Numbered from the stretch's first letter, positions 49,801 to 58,424 are shown. The stretch is DNA of 64,000 nucleotides from Owenia fusiformis (GCA_903813345.2 CAIIXF020000006.1:10420348-10484347); one strand, 5' to 3'. The notes: generated by a model not told the origin, from the sequence alone. Program-made: numbers and translations.

Positions 49801-51476
49801 AGTTTATTTCAGTTTTTTAAAGTAAGTACAGATACAGTAGTAATAAATCAATTACAATCTTATCATATTCCATTTGTTTTTAAAAAATACATTTTTGCGT
49901 ACATAAATTTCGAATTTTAGAGTTTTAACAATTCCTTCAAAATTCCGTTTTATTCCATTATTTAATTCTTGGATGTATGCTTTATAGATCACAAATGTTA
50001 CAATACTAATAAAATAGTTCAAAAATGCAGTCTGGTTGTCATTTCCATTATAGCCTATTATCAACTTTCTATATGTTATTTTTAAATCTGATATATTAAA
50101 GATATATTTCCAAACATTTTGGGAGAGTGTACATGCGAAAAGCAAGTGTTTTAATGTACATACTTCTCCGCACAAACTGCAATTATATGTTTCACTTTTT
50201 TCATATAAATGTAAGTCATTTAGACTAGGAAGGATGTTGTTTATAATCTTATAGTTGAAATTAGCTATCTTCTTTTCTTTACATTTTATCTTTGTAAAAA
50301 AAAAGTTTTCCCAATTTATTTCATCGAAGGTTTCATTATTTAAGAAGCAAAATTCACGTTCCCATTTCTTTTTCATGAACCATTTTTCAGATTGCTTATT
50401 TTTCAAAATTTCATAAAAGAATTTTGATTTTTGATCTCTAATTTGGAATAAAACATTATTTGCTTTCAATCTGTAATTTGGAATGTTTGTGTATTTTGCT
50501 TTATTGACATCAATAAAACCTCTTGCAATATTCATACTTGAGTTAACTTGATAAAATTCAGAAATCCAATTTTGTTTTTCCTGTAACTTTTGAAAAATGT
50601 GGTTGATATCATTAAATGTATCCTCTATTATTAGATCCTTTACATAGACAATACCACTTTCAATCCAATTTCTAAAATACAGAGTTTTTTTGTTTACAGT
50701 AAACAAACTATTACCCCTAATAGTCTCTTGCAGGATATCACATGTTTTCATATTTTCAAGATTTTTTTTGTCTACATTTGGCATGAGCACATAATACTTG
50801 CTGATAAAAAATTGGTATTTTCTGAAAGTATTGCAAATCAAAACTATTCATTTTCAATAATACATCAAAATCATTTACAATATTATCAAAATAGAGATAT
50901 GGTATTTTATTCATCATTTGTTTTTTATCATATAACCTTGGAATCCAAGCAGCTTTTAGAGCATGCAATTGAGATTCAAAGTCTATCATGTTAAGTCCAC
51001 CTTTTTCTAATGAATTTATAATAATAGTTCGCCTTATTTTATCTTTTCCATCCCAAAGGAATTTATAAATTATTGTATTAACTCTTTTTACAATTTCATT
51101 ATCATATTGAAGTATTGATGCTGCATAAATCAATTTTGGAAGGGCGATTGATTTTATCACTGTTATTTTTCCAATTAATGTTAAATTCCTCTTTTTCCAA
51201 GAATCTAATACTTTCTCTAATTTCGTATCCTGTTCAGCCAATTTAGCTCATAACATTTGTCTTTATCATGTCCAATAAAAATGCCAAGAGTTTTTACCGG
51301 CTCATTGCTAAATTTTATATTTGCAAAGTTATTTTCATTCACTTTACTTCTACCTAACCAAATTCCTTCAGTTTTGTCTATATAGAAATCTTAATGATAG
51401 TCATTTTCAAAAATAAATAATGATTTAATGAGTTTTTTTATACTTTCAGACAATTTTTAGAATGATGGGACTTTAA
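22768..51476 (+). CDS. AFMID: Kynurenine formamidase (arylformamidase), complete, 11 exons
   Basis: The enzyme hydrolyses N-formyl-kynurenine to kynurenine and formate in tryptophan breakdown. It is an alpha/beta hydrolase expected in the cytosol. Exons are 22768-22809, 23923-24004, 26286-26390, 27994-28042, 28445-28530, 44465-44543, 44885-44979, 45753-45831, 46784-46919, 48973-49077 and 51450-51476. They have GT/AG borders and compatible phases throughout and total 885 nt (294 residues plus stop); the human enzyme is about 300. The oxyanion motif is HGGYWQ (exon 4), the nucleophile GHSAG (exon 7), the acid the Asp in GGSDSPEF (exon 9) and the base the His in DHF (exon 10). The N-terminal ELEVQYSPSKW matches the family's ELENQY.PS.W. 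No frame break is seen. Intron 5 (15.9 kb) contains two opposite-strand genes and intron 10 an LINE insertion. Confidence 0.93.
22818..22879 (+). repeat. Perfect 17-bp inverted repeat next to a splice donor
   Basis: GTTAAACCCAATAACGG (22818-22834) and CCGTTATTGGGTTTAAC (22863-22879) form a perfect stem with a 28-base loop. The stem begins eight bases after the last base of exon 1. Confidence 0.85.
22880..23922 (+). other. AFMID intron 1, no further gene seen
   Basis: AT-rich sequence. I see no coding exon or clear repeat. Confidence 0.5.
23923..24004 (+). CDS. AFMID: AFMID exon 2
   Basis: The acceptor TTCATGTTTAG precedes ELEVQYSPSKWSTREDAVG. The donor is AAAG|GTATTG (phase 1). It matches the family's conserved N-terminal helix. 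Confidence 0.9.
24860..25921 (+). repeat. ~260-bp tandem repeat with G-tracts, ending in long C-tract
   Basis: GAAAATTTTACAATTTTAAG-type blocks recur near 24976, 25236, 25513 and 25757. Runs of G (for example 25555-25568) separate units. The array ends in a C-run with two TA interruptions (25884-25921), then CATCTGACGGCCCTG. It lies in AFMID intron 2, and the open frames in it are by-products. Confidence 0.75.
26286..26390 (+). CDS. AFMID: AFMID exon 3
   Basis: The acceptor TTTATTTCAG and donor AAAAG|GTAAAA bound 105 nt. The G left by exon 2 plus GC makes Gly, then SIHVRNTLECHLNIQYGD and DEKVDIFCP. This is equivalent to the family's 'PYG...EKVDIYFP' strand region. Confidence 0.9.
27080..27560. 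other. CpG-richer segment in AFMID intron 3
   Basis: This stretch is less AT-rich than its surroundings and contains CCCATGATGCATC and GTGACGTCACTG (a CRE-like palindrome near 27390). No coding exon is visible. It could be a regulatory segment or an old repeat. Confidence 0.3.
27994..28042 (+). CDS. AFMID: AFMID exon 4, oxyanion-hole motif
   Basis: This is a 49-nt exon (acceptor TTTCTTCCAG, donor TTG|GTAAGT). It encodes APVFVYIHGGYWQLN. HGGYW is the conserved oxyanion motif of kynurenine formamidases and related hydrolases. Confidence 0.92.
28445..28530 (+). CDS. AFMID: AFMID exon 5
   Basis: The acceptor ACATTTTCATTTTAG and donor ATCAG|GTCAGT bound 86 nt encoding LELNCYMAETFYKAGAATAT and GYAKAPS. 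It is equivalent to the family's 'VAVVIVAYGIAPKG' region. Its end is 147 bp from the stop of an opposite-strand gene. Confidence 0.9.
28678..29396 (-). CDS. Fibrinogen C-terminal domain exon
   Basis: The acceptor TATTATTGTAG at 29397-29398 opens the exon in phase 1 (GT CCC AAC). The frame ends at the TAA at 28678. Recognisable features are DCTDHPDGITMVH, WEDYQEGFGDI, the Asp-rich FSTKDNDHDDFPGGHCA and the final FKEMKIKLKPL. The upstream part of the open frame (29397-29490) is intron. Confidence 0.88.
28678..40963 (-). CDS. Type II transmembrane fibrinogen-related protein
   Basis: Identified exons are 40963-40648, 40469 to about 40308, and 29396-28678. A cytoplasmic N-terminal part of about 75 residues is followed by a Lys/Arg-flanked membrane helix (RRILMIVVAAILIAILIGVC). 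A short stalk with coiled-coil character (EELVRRKMNDVMTQISEERD) follows, then a fibrinogen C-terminal domain of about 230 residues. There is no signal peptide, so the orientation is type II, as in FIBCD1-like receptors. The domain shows WEDYQEGFGD, a Ca-site-like KDNDHDDF, paired cysteines and C-terminal FKEMKIKLKP. Exons 1 and 2 join in phase. The end of exon 2 is uncertain, and a small exon may be missing between 29.5 and 40.2 kb. Lectin-like recognition is the family's usual role; the ligand is unknown. The gene lies inside AFMID intron 5 on the opposite strand. Confidence 0.75.
29894..32380 (+). repeat. Repeat-family copy A (CTAGACTTTGG ... GACTCCAG hairpins)
   Basis: The copy starts with CTAGACTTTGGAAATTGAAC, a 10-bp hairpin (GAAATTGAAC-GAA-GTTCAATTTC), then GATAGGA-type simple repeats. 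Units of about 475 bp follow, containing ATAACTTCCGAACC and TTTTGACCTACTTTTCGGAC, and the copy ends in two TAGACTCCAGAT hairpins. No protein is supported. Confidence 0.85.
32379..35948 (+). repeat. Five 714-bp tandem units, nearly identical
   Basis: Units start at 32381, 33095, 33809, 34523 and 35237. Only about four single-base differences are seen (for example agagcattcg in unit 3; ggaaaatc instead of ggagaatc in units 4 and 5). Each unit ends in a perfect 14-bp hairpin (GATTTTTGCTTTTG-CACATA-CAAAAGCAAAAATC). The units are richer in CpG than the flanks. Part of each (GACCTAGATTTCGACC ... ATTTCCGAGCAAC) is a diverged relative of the flanking repeat family. Identical short open frames recur in each unit and are not credible genes. 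Confidence 0.95.
35949..37825 (+). repeat. Repeat-family copy B
   Basis: The copy restarts with CTAGACTTTGGAAATTGAAC directly after the last 714-bp unit. It carries GATAGGA simple repeats, two units of about 490 bp, and a GGACTTGGACCTGGACTGGA-type degenerate repeat (37227-37332). It lacks the terminal GACTCCAG hairpins of copies A and C. Confidence 0.85.
37826..39384 (+). repeat. Repeat-family copy C
   Basis: The copy begins CTAGATTTTGGAAATTGAAC and ends with two GACTCCAGAT...ATCTGGAGTC hairpins separated by AATAAT microsatellite. Overall order matches copy A. Confidence 0.85.
39548..40188. mobile_element. Fold-back element, TAGGGTGTCCC family, copy 2 (left end decayed)
   Basis: The right end reads CGTTCGGGACACCCTGA. 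Inner arms (CCTAGGCAGACATATATCAA and complement) pair. The left terminus is diverged. Interior words match copies at 6464 and 48255. Confidence 0.75.
40308..40469 (-). CDS. Coiled-coil stalk exon of the transmembrane fibrinogen-related gene
   Basis: The acceptor CCTGAAAAACAG opens at 40469 and joins exon 1 in frame (G+GT = Gly). The open frame continues to a stop near 40237, so the real donor lies before that. AGA|GTGAAC (exon end 40308, phase 0) is one candidate. AAAT|GTGAAC (end 40335, phase 1) would join the fibrinogen exon directly. Confidence 0.6.
40648..40963 (-). CDS. Cytoplasmic tail and membrane-helix exon
   Basis: The ATG at 40963 starts a 105-codon exon ending TTTAAAG|GTAACT in phase 1. 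The tail includes tyrosines (VYDTIAGES, NVYFND) and a Lys/Arg cluster (KPKKQSPCRR) before the hydrophobic helix. The basic residues on the N-terminal side support type II orientation. Confidence 0.8.
41712..41717 (-). terminator. Possible polyadenylation signal
   Basis: AATAAA on the minus strand lies about 90 nt after the stop of the secreted fibrinogen-related gene. Confidence 0.4.
41808..42472 (-). CDS. Fibrinogen-like domain exon
   Basis: The acceptor ATTTTTCAG at 42473-42474 joins as GGA AAG TAC. The domain contains YCDMETDDGGWTLVW, FTSHDNAVTPRPSWDD and a C-terminal CGTNFPKHLTG. The stop is at 41808. Confidence 0.88.
41808..43401 (-). CDS. Secreted coiled-coil fibrinogen-related protein, complete
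   Basis: Exons are 43401-43053, 42930-42823 and 42472-41808. All junctions are phase 1 and the total is 1,122 nt (373 residues plus stop). The order is an N-terminal signal peptide (MNGGTVLGWAIFCLTCISIE), a heptad-rich coiled coil with repeated NLRDDVSNLRDGV words, a Cys-containing helical linker, then a fibrinogen-like C-terminal domain. That domain opens PSGVYWMTLG, continues YCDMETDDGGWTLVWTYTFT and ends GVNYTRGNVFVR. GGWTLV with preceding YCDMET is the hallmark of fibrinogen-related domains. The second half differs from the classic domain, so this is a divergent subtype. Extracellular oligomeric recognition is inferred. The gene lies in AFMID intron 5, opposite strand, upstream of the transmembrane relative. 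Confidence 0.88.
42823..42930 (-). CDS. Linker exon of the secreted fibrinogen-related gene
   Basis: The acceptor TTCTTATTTTAG and donor CCAG|GTAATG bound 108 nt encoding CNATLVAAELKEDLSGLNEK and ISDKCQLAAVP. This is a helical linker with two cysteines. Confidence 0.85.
43053..43401 (-). CDS. Signal peptide and coiled-coil exon
   Basis: The exon runs from ATG at 43401 to the donor CCAAAG|GTTCAT. Near-repeats of a seven-residue unit (SNLRDDV, SNLRDGV, SSLRDGE, SNVRDNV) indicate a coiled coil built by small duplications. Confidence 0.85.
43756..44243. mobile_element. ATGTCACTCGACTTTTT element, short copy
   Basis: ATGTCACTCGACTTTTTTG at the left and AAAAAAGTCGAGTGACAT at the right delimit about 490 bp. 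The ends match the element at 16948-18400; the interior is different. Confidence 0.8.
44465..44543 (+). CDS. AFMID: AFMID exon 6
   Basis: The acceptor TTATGTTTTAG and donor TCAAG|GTATGT bound 79 nt encoding SLAHITKTIKKGVELVLQWA. This is the helix before the nucleophile strand. It follows the 15.9-kb intron that hosts two genes. Confidence 0.88.
44885..44979 (+). CDS. AFMID: AFMID exon 7, nucleophile elbow
   Basis: The acceptor TTTTACTCTAG and donor TTAAAAG|GTAACT bound 95 nt. GVCISGHSAGGQLVAMML contains the GHSAG nucleophile serine. Confidence 0.93.
45753..45831 (+). CDS. AFMID: AFMID exon 8
   Basis: The acceptor TGTGATTTAG and donor ACTGA|GTAAGT bound 79 nt encoding VVPISAVFDVRPVIRMSVND. 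It is equivalent to the family's 'SGVFDLEPI' segment. Confidence 0.9.
46235..46620 (+). repeat. Degenerate CCATACCAAATGTC repeat
   Basis: The words CCATACCAAATGTTC, CCATACCAAATGTCC, CCATACCAAATATTC and several CATACCA(G/A)A recur at irregular spacing in AFMID intron 8. Confidence 0.6.
46784..46919 (+). CDS. AFMID: AFMID exon 9, catalytic Asp
   Basis: The acceptor AATTCTTGCAG and donor ACTGAT|GTAAGT bound 136 nt. EVLVVVGGSDSPEFIRQSKE matches the family's VLVVVG..DSPEF.RQS, which holds the catalytic aspartate. Confidence 0.92.
47700..47917 (+). promoter_or_regulatory. Candidate internal promoter with NRF-1-like palindrome
   Basis: Two CCAAT words (ACCAATCACG near 47737, ACCAATTTG near 47806) surround TTGCGCATGCGCC (near 47759), the palindromic core bound by NRF-1-type factors. 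After it, ATG at 47900 opens 19 codons ending at a consensus donor, AATGAG|GTAAGT, in phase 0. It lies in AFMID intron 9, and the next AFMID exon also starts in phase 0. Confidence 0.3.
48255..48900. mobile_element. Fold-back element, TAGGGTGTCCC family, copy 3
   Basis: The element runs from TACAGGGTGTCCCGAAAG to CTTTCCGGACACGCTGTA, with arms of about 130 bp and TA at the borders. It ends about 70 bp before the acceptor of AFMID exon 10. Confidence 0.82.
48973..49077 (+). CDS. AFMID: AFMID exon 10, catalytic His
   Basis: The acceptor TTACTTTTATAG and donor CCAAG|GTAAAT bound 35 codons. ELPEIDHFQLVENL matches the family's DHF.IVENL, with the catalytic histidine. Confidence 0.92.
49765..49780 (+). 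repeat. LINE target-site duplication, left copy
   Basis: TAGAAATCTTAATGAT, identical to 51383-51398. Confidence 0.9.
49781..51382 (-). mobile_element. 5'-truncated L1-like LINE, ORF2 C-terminal part
   Basis: The 1.6-kb insertion is bounded by 16-bp direct repeats. An oligo(A) tail (oligo T on this strand) sits at the 3' end, near 49781. The minus strand encodes the region after reverse transcriptase of L1/Tx1-type ORF2: SWKKRNLTLIGKITVIKSIA, LPKLIYAASIL, KGGLNMIDF and, near the C-terminus, CSLCGEVCTLKHLLFACTLS. At least two frameshifts (near 51235 and near 50760) break the frame, and the catalytic RT core is missing. It is an inactive copy inside AFMID intron 10. Confidence 0.88.
51383..51398 (+). 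repeat. LINE target-site duplication, right copy
   Basis: TAGAAATCTTAATGAT, identical to 49765-49780. Confidence 0.9.
51450..51476 (+). CDS. AFMID: AFMID exon 11 (stop)
   Basis: The acceptor TTATACTTTCAG precedes TIFRMMGL and TAA. The family ends in a similar 'LKTIFQ'. It lies only 51 bp after the LINE's right target duplication. Confidence 0.85.
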   Translation, partial: TIFRMMGL

Positions 51477-54400
51477 TACACGAGAGAAAATCGGAGAAGA
51501 TAAAACAATAATTGACACAGAAAGGAAATATCTGCATTATTAACAAATACATTCCAGACTGTGGGATGGGAAATAAGGATATTTCGACAAATTCAAGTAT
51601 GTGAGAACTGTTAAAATATCAGTTTTATGTCCATGTTGCATCTTTACAAATGAAACGATTATGTTAAATTTGTTTGTAGATGAAATGAAGCTTGTACAGT
51701 TAATGTGTAATTGTAACAGGAATTAATCAGATTTTTATATGTAAATGACACAGTCACATAAATGATGTACTGTTACTTTAATGACTGACAATCGCATAAT
51801 ACAAGGTATGTACTATATAGGTACTGTATGTGTAAGACTTACAATCACATGACATGTACTGTATGTTTAATGACTTACAATTGCAAAGTATGTGTAGCGA
51901 CTTCTATAGTGTAGAAGTTATGAAACAGTTAGACAACAAAATTACAAAGTTAAATTTTATATTTTTAATACAGTCTTTTGACATTTGATATATATTGAAT
52001 TATGTGTGTAAGAAATTAATTGTAGCATTAATAATTGTGATCAATTAAAGTGATAAAACAATAGTGTAAATATAATAGCAGGATGTAAATATATCTCCAC
52101 CAAACTCAATAGGAACCCAGGACACTTCAATAGATTTTACAAATACAAATACAAAATTATTAGGAATTTTGCACAAGAAACAATTTTACCTCATTGAAAA
52201 ACCAGATCCAGAGTGATGGATATTGGATAATATCAGTCACAGAATCTCTCACTATAAATGGTTTTAGCTTTGACAAATTTTGTTCAATTTACACTTCGAA
52301 AGTAACATGTGTGTTATTTGTCTATGTTCACTGATATCATTTAAATGAACATGAAATATTTTATATTAAGACAGTAAAATGGCAAAACAAGCAAAAAAAG
52401 AAAATTGTAAGGTCAACAGGCAAAATTGTATACCTCGACTGTAAACCGAGAAACTACTGTTGACAGAGACCGAAGGTCGGGGTCAGCAGTACATGTAGTT
52501 TCAAGGTTTACAGTCAAGGTATATGATTTTGACTGTTGATCGAATGGCGAGGTCTACAATTGTTTTGTAATTATAAGTCAGAAAAAACTAATAATACACA
52601 TATAGACGACAATCATCAATCATGGCTTCATTTCACAATTGTGGAGGGGTACAGATAAAAATGTTGACCACTAATTAACCAATCAGATGTGAGTGTTTAC
52701 ACTGAGGTACTAACAATATGGTATGTCAAATTATTGATGAATATAGAATATTAAAGTACATTCCATCTAAATTATGATTACACAAAATGGTGCCGTCTAG
52801 AAAATTCATGTACTGTATCTGTATTGAATTTGACTAGGAATATGATGTGATTTTGTGGTCACATTGTACATGTACCATTATTATATAAGCATAATATGAT
52901 TCAAAAGAGAAATTGAGATATACCTCAGTGTTTTTTAATTTATTTTGTAAAGTCAGCTCAACAGTCAGATGTTTGTATATACAGTGTACATGTTCTCATG
53001 CCTTTTGGTATTTTTTTGATACACTACACTAGCATTTAGAATGGATGTCAGTGGTGTAAGGAGCCTTTAGTATTGAATTGTGCTTTTCTGAAATAAACAG
53101 CCAATGAGGTTGATCTTTAAAGTGCACATATCTTGATCAATCACAGCAGCACCGGATTCTATACACCACTGAGTATGCACCATATATCTTTCAATAAATA
53201 ATTCAAATAACTTTATGTTGTGACAAATGAAGATGTAATTGCAGTATTGATTTAAACAAATATGTCATTACATATATTTATAGTAGTGAATGTTCATATA
53301 GACTTTATGCCAGATGATTTTGTATATTGTATACTACAAAATGTAATAAAATTACTGCTGAATAACAAATATTCTGTTTTCTTTACACAGTTAATGTATA
53401 GACGGAGGCTAATCTCTGAATATTGGAAGCTCCAGGGGCCGTGAATATGTACGATCCCCAATTCAATCCGGATAAAATTTATCTTTTGGGATAAATCTTG
53501 GATTATTAAATACAATAAATATTTGATGAATTCGTCCGATCTGAGGATTATGAGGGGGAATCCCCAAGATTTATCCAATTTGCATTTGAATTCGGATAAA
53601 ATTTATCCAAAAAGTAATCCACATCAAGAGATAGATTCGATTGAGATCTCACTTCTCATATTATATTTAATTCCATACCATGTACAGTTTCTCGTGAGGA
53701 ACCCTTACAGTATGTAAATTCCTTGAGAAATAAGTGCAAATGTATATTTTAGTAAAAGTCAAAGTTTTTTAGTCAAAAGCAAGTTAATTTTTCTAAAAAC
53801 ACGATTTTTTCTTGTTTTTTTTTATTATTGGGAATGTTGTGCTGAGATGTGTAGAATGCACCAGAGAGGGTCTAAGTTTGAAAAATTTCGGGGGCATGAC
53901 CCCCCGATCCACCTAGATTGCGTCGCACGCGAAGCTTCACTCACGACCCATTCATACCCAAAAGTTGCCCCCTCCCCTGGCAAATCCTTCTGACGCCCCT
54001 GCATTAAATGTTGTATTTAACTATCAAAGTGTTTTTGACACCTTTTCAAAGCCTAATTCAGCATGTTGCCGTGTATGTATAATTCTTTTAATTACTTATA
54101 CATTTAGAGTGGATATTCATCTTTCATTGCATATGAAGAAAATGTAAAGATAAAATATTGACTAATAGTGGGAGCTATTACAATGACCCCTACTTTTGGC
54201 AATTTTTAGAGCGTTTTGTCCAGTGTATTTAGTGAGGGGCCCACCTTAAATCATTGCCATTTTTGGGCTTATTACTTGAAAGCATAATGCATTTTTATGA
54301 TCTAATATTAATATGACGAATCGATTGCAATATGATAGAACGCTTATTATACCTAGTTAGGATTCATTTTGTATATAAATTTAAAACAATTTGGGGAATC

Positions 54401-54999
54401 CACAAAGAGTTGGGAGGCTTCTCCAAATATATCGTTGTTACGAAAATGACGTCACATTACATTGGGTTTCCACAAGAGCGGCCTACGAGTATTATGTCAT
54501 CAATATACATTGGATGATATGGAGACATTCATTGTAACATTTGTTTTGGGGAATTCCTGACAACGTCCAAACACTTTCACTTTCGTTATGATTAGAGCAC
54601 TTTGACATTCAATTGGAAATCGAACATGCATTTATTAGTTTTAGTCAATGAAAAGGAATCAAATTGATGATTATCCTCAAAAAGTCATTTTTATCATTTT
54701 CTAAGGCCTGGTTATTGTATACATCCTGAACAAGACTCAGGAATATATGGTCCATGTCTGAATATTATAATGCAAAGATATGACTTTATAGTTGGGACAA
54801 TGAGAGGCAAAGTTTAGAAAGGTATGTATACATGAATGATGTAAGAATATTTGGCAAATTGAGCTAGTGTATGTTATTATGGCACTTCACAAACTTTAGA
54901 AATACAAAGTTTTGAATTTAGCGCCAGACTTCGTCCAATGAAAATCGAGTTCGCAGCGTAACCGAGCTAATGACCTACTTCTGCTGGCACAAGATTTAA
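51477..54999 (+). other. 3' UTR of AFMID and intergenic sequence
   Basis: Possible polyadenylation words are ATTAAA at 52044 and AATAAA at 53092. A 90-bp palindrome lies at 52432-52522. An inverted GGATAAATTT pair lies near 53470-53610. A repeat tail (TTTCGGGGGCATGACCCCCC ... CTTCTGACGCCCCTG) occupies about 53870-54000. I see no other gene. Confidence 0.5.
52432..52522. repeat. 90-bp palindrome
   Basis: ATACCTCGACTGTAAACC pairs with GGTTTACAGTCAAGGTAT, and GAAACTAC pairs with GTAGTTTC further in. It may be a small fold-back element or a structured RNA end. Confidence 0.7.
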
Positions 55000-55000
55000 A

Positions 55001-55129
55001 ATGGAGAAGTCGCTAGAATTCCTCTCTTTACGGGGCCAAAACACTGTCAAATGTTGGGATCATCACATCTTAGGCAAGTTTGGATGTGAGGCCAAAGAGA
55101 ACGCATATGATAAGGATCGAAACTCACAG
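55001..55129 (+). CDS. ACCS: ACCS-like exon 1
   Basis: The ATG stands in AAAATGG context, the first after a CpG-containing flank. It ends KENAYDKDRNSQ before the donor, equivalent to the family's 'DEYDEDKNPS'. Confidence 0.8.
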
Positions 55130-58100
55130 GTAACTCAAGAAATTACACGATTATTGTATCTGTACTTGGTGACCCCAAAAATGGATCGAAATGTCTTTTT
55201 GTTTTCTCTCTTATTTACAAATATTCGGACTGTTTACAACATGATGCATGCATCAGATTAAAGAAAAAACAACTTGACATCATATAGAACATGTTTAAAA
55301 TTGAAATGAATGATTTTCTTGGATAAAGAAATTGTATAAATGGGGGTCAACAAGTACTGGTGGCATTGGGTGCAGAATCTGTCTCTTGGAGATTCTGACC
55401 GAAGACTGGTCAACTGAATTGACCACAACTTGTTCTATATGTTACTTAAACTACTATCTGCTTTTTGGTTAATTTCCTCTGCAAGAAATTGAATTGAAAT
55501 AGCATAAAGTGGTGTTGTCAGTTCAAGAAACAAGTAAAATTGACCTTGGAATTCTACAGATATTGTGACTAAATTGATGTAATTTTAAATCATACATTGT
55601 AATTATATTATTTGCTCTCCTGTTTTCTCTCGAAAAGTCCCAATAGATTAGGGCAACCATGGTAGATGAGAGTAACAAATGACAGATGTCAGTTGATATA
55701 AATTAAAACTGTCTAGATATGATGCATGTACACTTCAGTAGTGCAGAATTTTGCAGGAATTATACCTTGGCACAGTGGTAACAATCATTGTCACACATTT
55801 CTAACTTGATGCAACCTTTACACATATTGGCCAGGTACCTGTATGCAGAGTTAATAATTGTTACTTGACTCAGACGTACCATAGACTTAGTCTGAACTAC
55901 AGTTATACGCATATGACTTCTGAATGCGTATAGGGTAGTACAATTATTTGTGCATGTGTCTATTTCGAAGTCTATAACACATTCATACCAATCTCACGCT
56001 GTATTATGGCCTATATATTAAACTATAACATAGTGTTGTTGACAGTTTGCCTGGTGTAAACCAAGGGTCTTGGTCATACAAGTATTTGAGGTGTGATCAG
56101 CAATCAATCAACATCGTCTCCATCCTTCATGACATTAAAGATTGATTTTTGAAAGTTTTACTTGGGAGAAAATGACAGGATCCTCAAAACTACTTACAAA
56201 AGGCAGAACTGCCTACCATGATCAAACACTTTTGCAATAACTATATAGTTGACCACAAAGATCTAATAATTTGCTATGGTATATTGTATGTGTTAAACAC
56301 TGCATGCATGATTCATGCAGATAAAAATGACTGAATTTGCATAAAGGTTTTAAAGCCATCATTTCAAACTTTAGCATGGAAATTCTTGTAATATTGTCAC
56401 CTCCAATATATCTGAATCTGCCTTAACTATGTATCTAAAACAAAGTAACTTAAAAATGCTTATTCAGCAATATAACATCATTATAATCTTAAAGGAAATA
56501 ATTATAGTTTGTTTATTTAGTTTTATATTTACATGTAATTGTATTCTATTGCATTTGATACATTATTTGATAAGATTAACAATATAAAACTTGGTATAAC
56601 TCATTTTTCTAGCACCAACTAAAATGTTTATGTTCAGAAATGTTCACATTTAGAGGTAAACCCTCAAGGTGCTCCCATTTCAAGGTGTTCCCATATTCAT
56701 AATTTATTGTAATGATTCAAATGGGGAATTTAAAGATTACTAAAAGGACAAAGGACAGATTATTTGCTAATTTTTAAGTATTTCATTTTTTCACAAGATT
56801 AATGGTATATGATATGTGATTATGTACATATTAAGTAATACAATCATTAATCAATATAACGTATATTTAGTTTAATAGGTTTAGTCTAGAAAAGTATGAA
56901 TCATCAAAGCTCTAGCACCACAGCCTTTAGTACTCCTTGACCAGTGGAAGTCTTTGAAATGTATTATCCAATTTAAAAATTTAGGATCAAAATACCCTAA
57001 CAATGTATTTTAAAATATTTAGTTTACTTTGTATTTAATTCACATTTACAAATGACAATAGACAAAAACTTAAAAGCAACCTCACATAGAAATGTGCAAT
57101 TTTTAGTTTATTTAACTAAAAAAAACTATCATTTGTCATGGAATCCATGAAGGTGATGCACATTGTTCCCTTAATTTCCTGTAGACTTTTTAAGCCTATT
57201 TACTCTCTGTTTCTCTCTGTTATTCGCACCTTTTCTTCTCAATGTTTCAAAAATGCGATCATGATGACATTTTTTATTGACTAAAACTGAACAAGATCAC
57301 AAAAATGTCAGGCTGAACTCTTTGTTCCATTTGATTTGGTGGTTATAATGGCAGTGTAAGTTAGAACCCAAGGACCTTTGGCGATATTTGTGGTAGCCAC
57401 AGTCTGAGTTCACTTGTTCTTGCTATGAATATACTTTCTAAACTTTCTAAAAATAATCAATATCAATATGGATGTGTGTAATAGAATATGATAACATGCA
57501 TCTGGTGACAAAATCGAATCATTGATTTTAAATAATTTGTCTATTTTACATTTTACCATTGGAAAATGATTATTTGGAAGGGAAATCTTTTTCAATTATT
57601 GTCTGGATGAAGTATAGAGAAAAAAGAGAATGAACCACAATGGGCAGCTTTTAGACTGTATAATAGTCCTCTGATGGATTGATCTATAGGTTAGACTGTT
57701 AGAGTACTCCTGACCAGAAAGCCAAATAGATTAATTAATATGTACTGAAAATTCAATAGGTTGTTTTGAAAGCTGAAATCTCCCTTTTGTCTGTCCTGAA
57801 CTAGTCATTTACCATGAGGAAAACCTTTATTTAAGTTTTCTTTTATCGGAAAATTGACTTATATGGAGATGCAGGAAATGTATGAGGAAGGAATATTCAA
57901 TTAGAAACAGAATAAGAGGCCTGTTGATTTAAATGTTTGAATATATATTTTTCATACTCACCAGAAGTTGTGACATGCTGTTAAAATCGCCAACTTTTTG
58001 TGAGATGGTGTTTTATGGCTGGCAAAAATTCTTTCAAAATCATGCAGTTTTTCACCATGCTGAGCACTTTTTAAGTTATTTTGGCCATTTTTGGAACAAA

Positions 58101-58424
58101 ATTGTCAAAAGTGAACCCCCCTAGAATATTTTCAAAAAGTGAACCCCCCTTGGCAAATTCTGGCTACGAGCCTGCCCCCCATATAAAATCTGACACAGAA
58201 TCCAAAATCACAGTAACCCACTTAACTGATTAAAACTATTACTTTGACTTTATAAATGTATGTTTTGCTAAAGATTATCTCAGATAATAGAAATATTTTA
58301 ACAATACATGAATGAAATTATATAACACATTTTTAATTTGTATGACTTCTTGCTTTTATTCCAGGGGATTATCAACTTTGGAACTGCAGACAACAAACTA
58401 TGTGAGGACATTATAAAAGAAAGG
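55001..58424 (+). CDS. ACCS: ACC-synthase-like aminotransferase, first two coding exons
   Basis: Exon 55001-55129 (43 codons) joins exon 58365-58424 (20 codons) in phase 0. Donors are CACAG|GTAACT and GAAAGG|GTGAGT; the acceptor is TTTTATTCCAG. The product begins MEKSLEFLSLRGQ and continues NSQGIINFGTADNKLCEDII. The family's N-terminal 'LSSRG...' and 'GIINLGTSENKLCFDL' motifs match. These are PLP-dependent fold-type I enzymes named for plant ACC synthase; the animal substrate is not settled. The PLP lysine and the main domain lie beyond the right edge. A CCAAT word (near 54938) precedes the start. Confidence 0.85.
57930..58185 (+). repeat. Interspersed-repeat tail
   Basis: GTGAACCCCCCTAGAATATT is followed by GTGAACCCCCCTTGGCAAAT and GGCTACGAGCCTGCCCCCC. 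This resembles the ends of the G/C-tract repeats elsewhere in the window. It lies in ACCS intron 1. Confidence 0.45.
58365..58424 (+). CDS. ACCS: ACCS-like exon 2
   Basis: This is a 20-codon exon, GIINFGTADNKLCEDIIKER, with consensus splice sites. It is the substrate-side N-terminal motif of ACC-synthase-like proteins. Confidence 0.88.
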
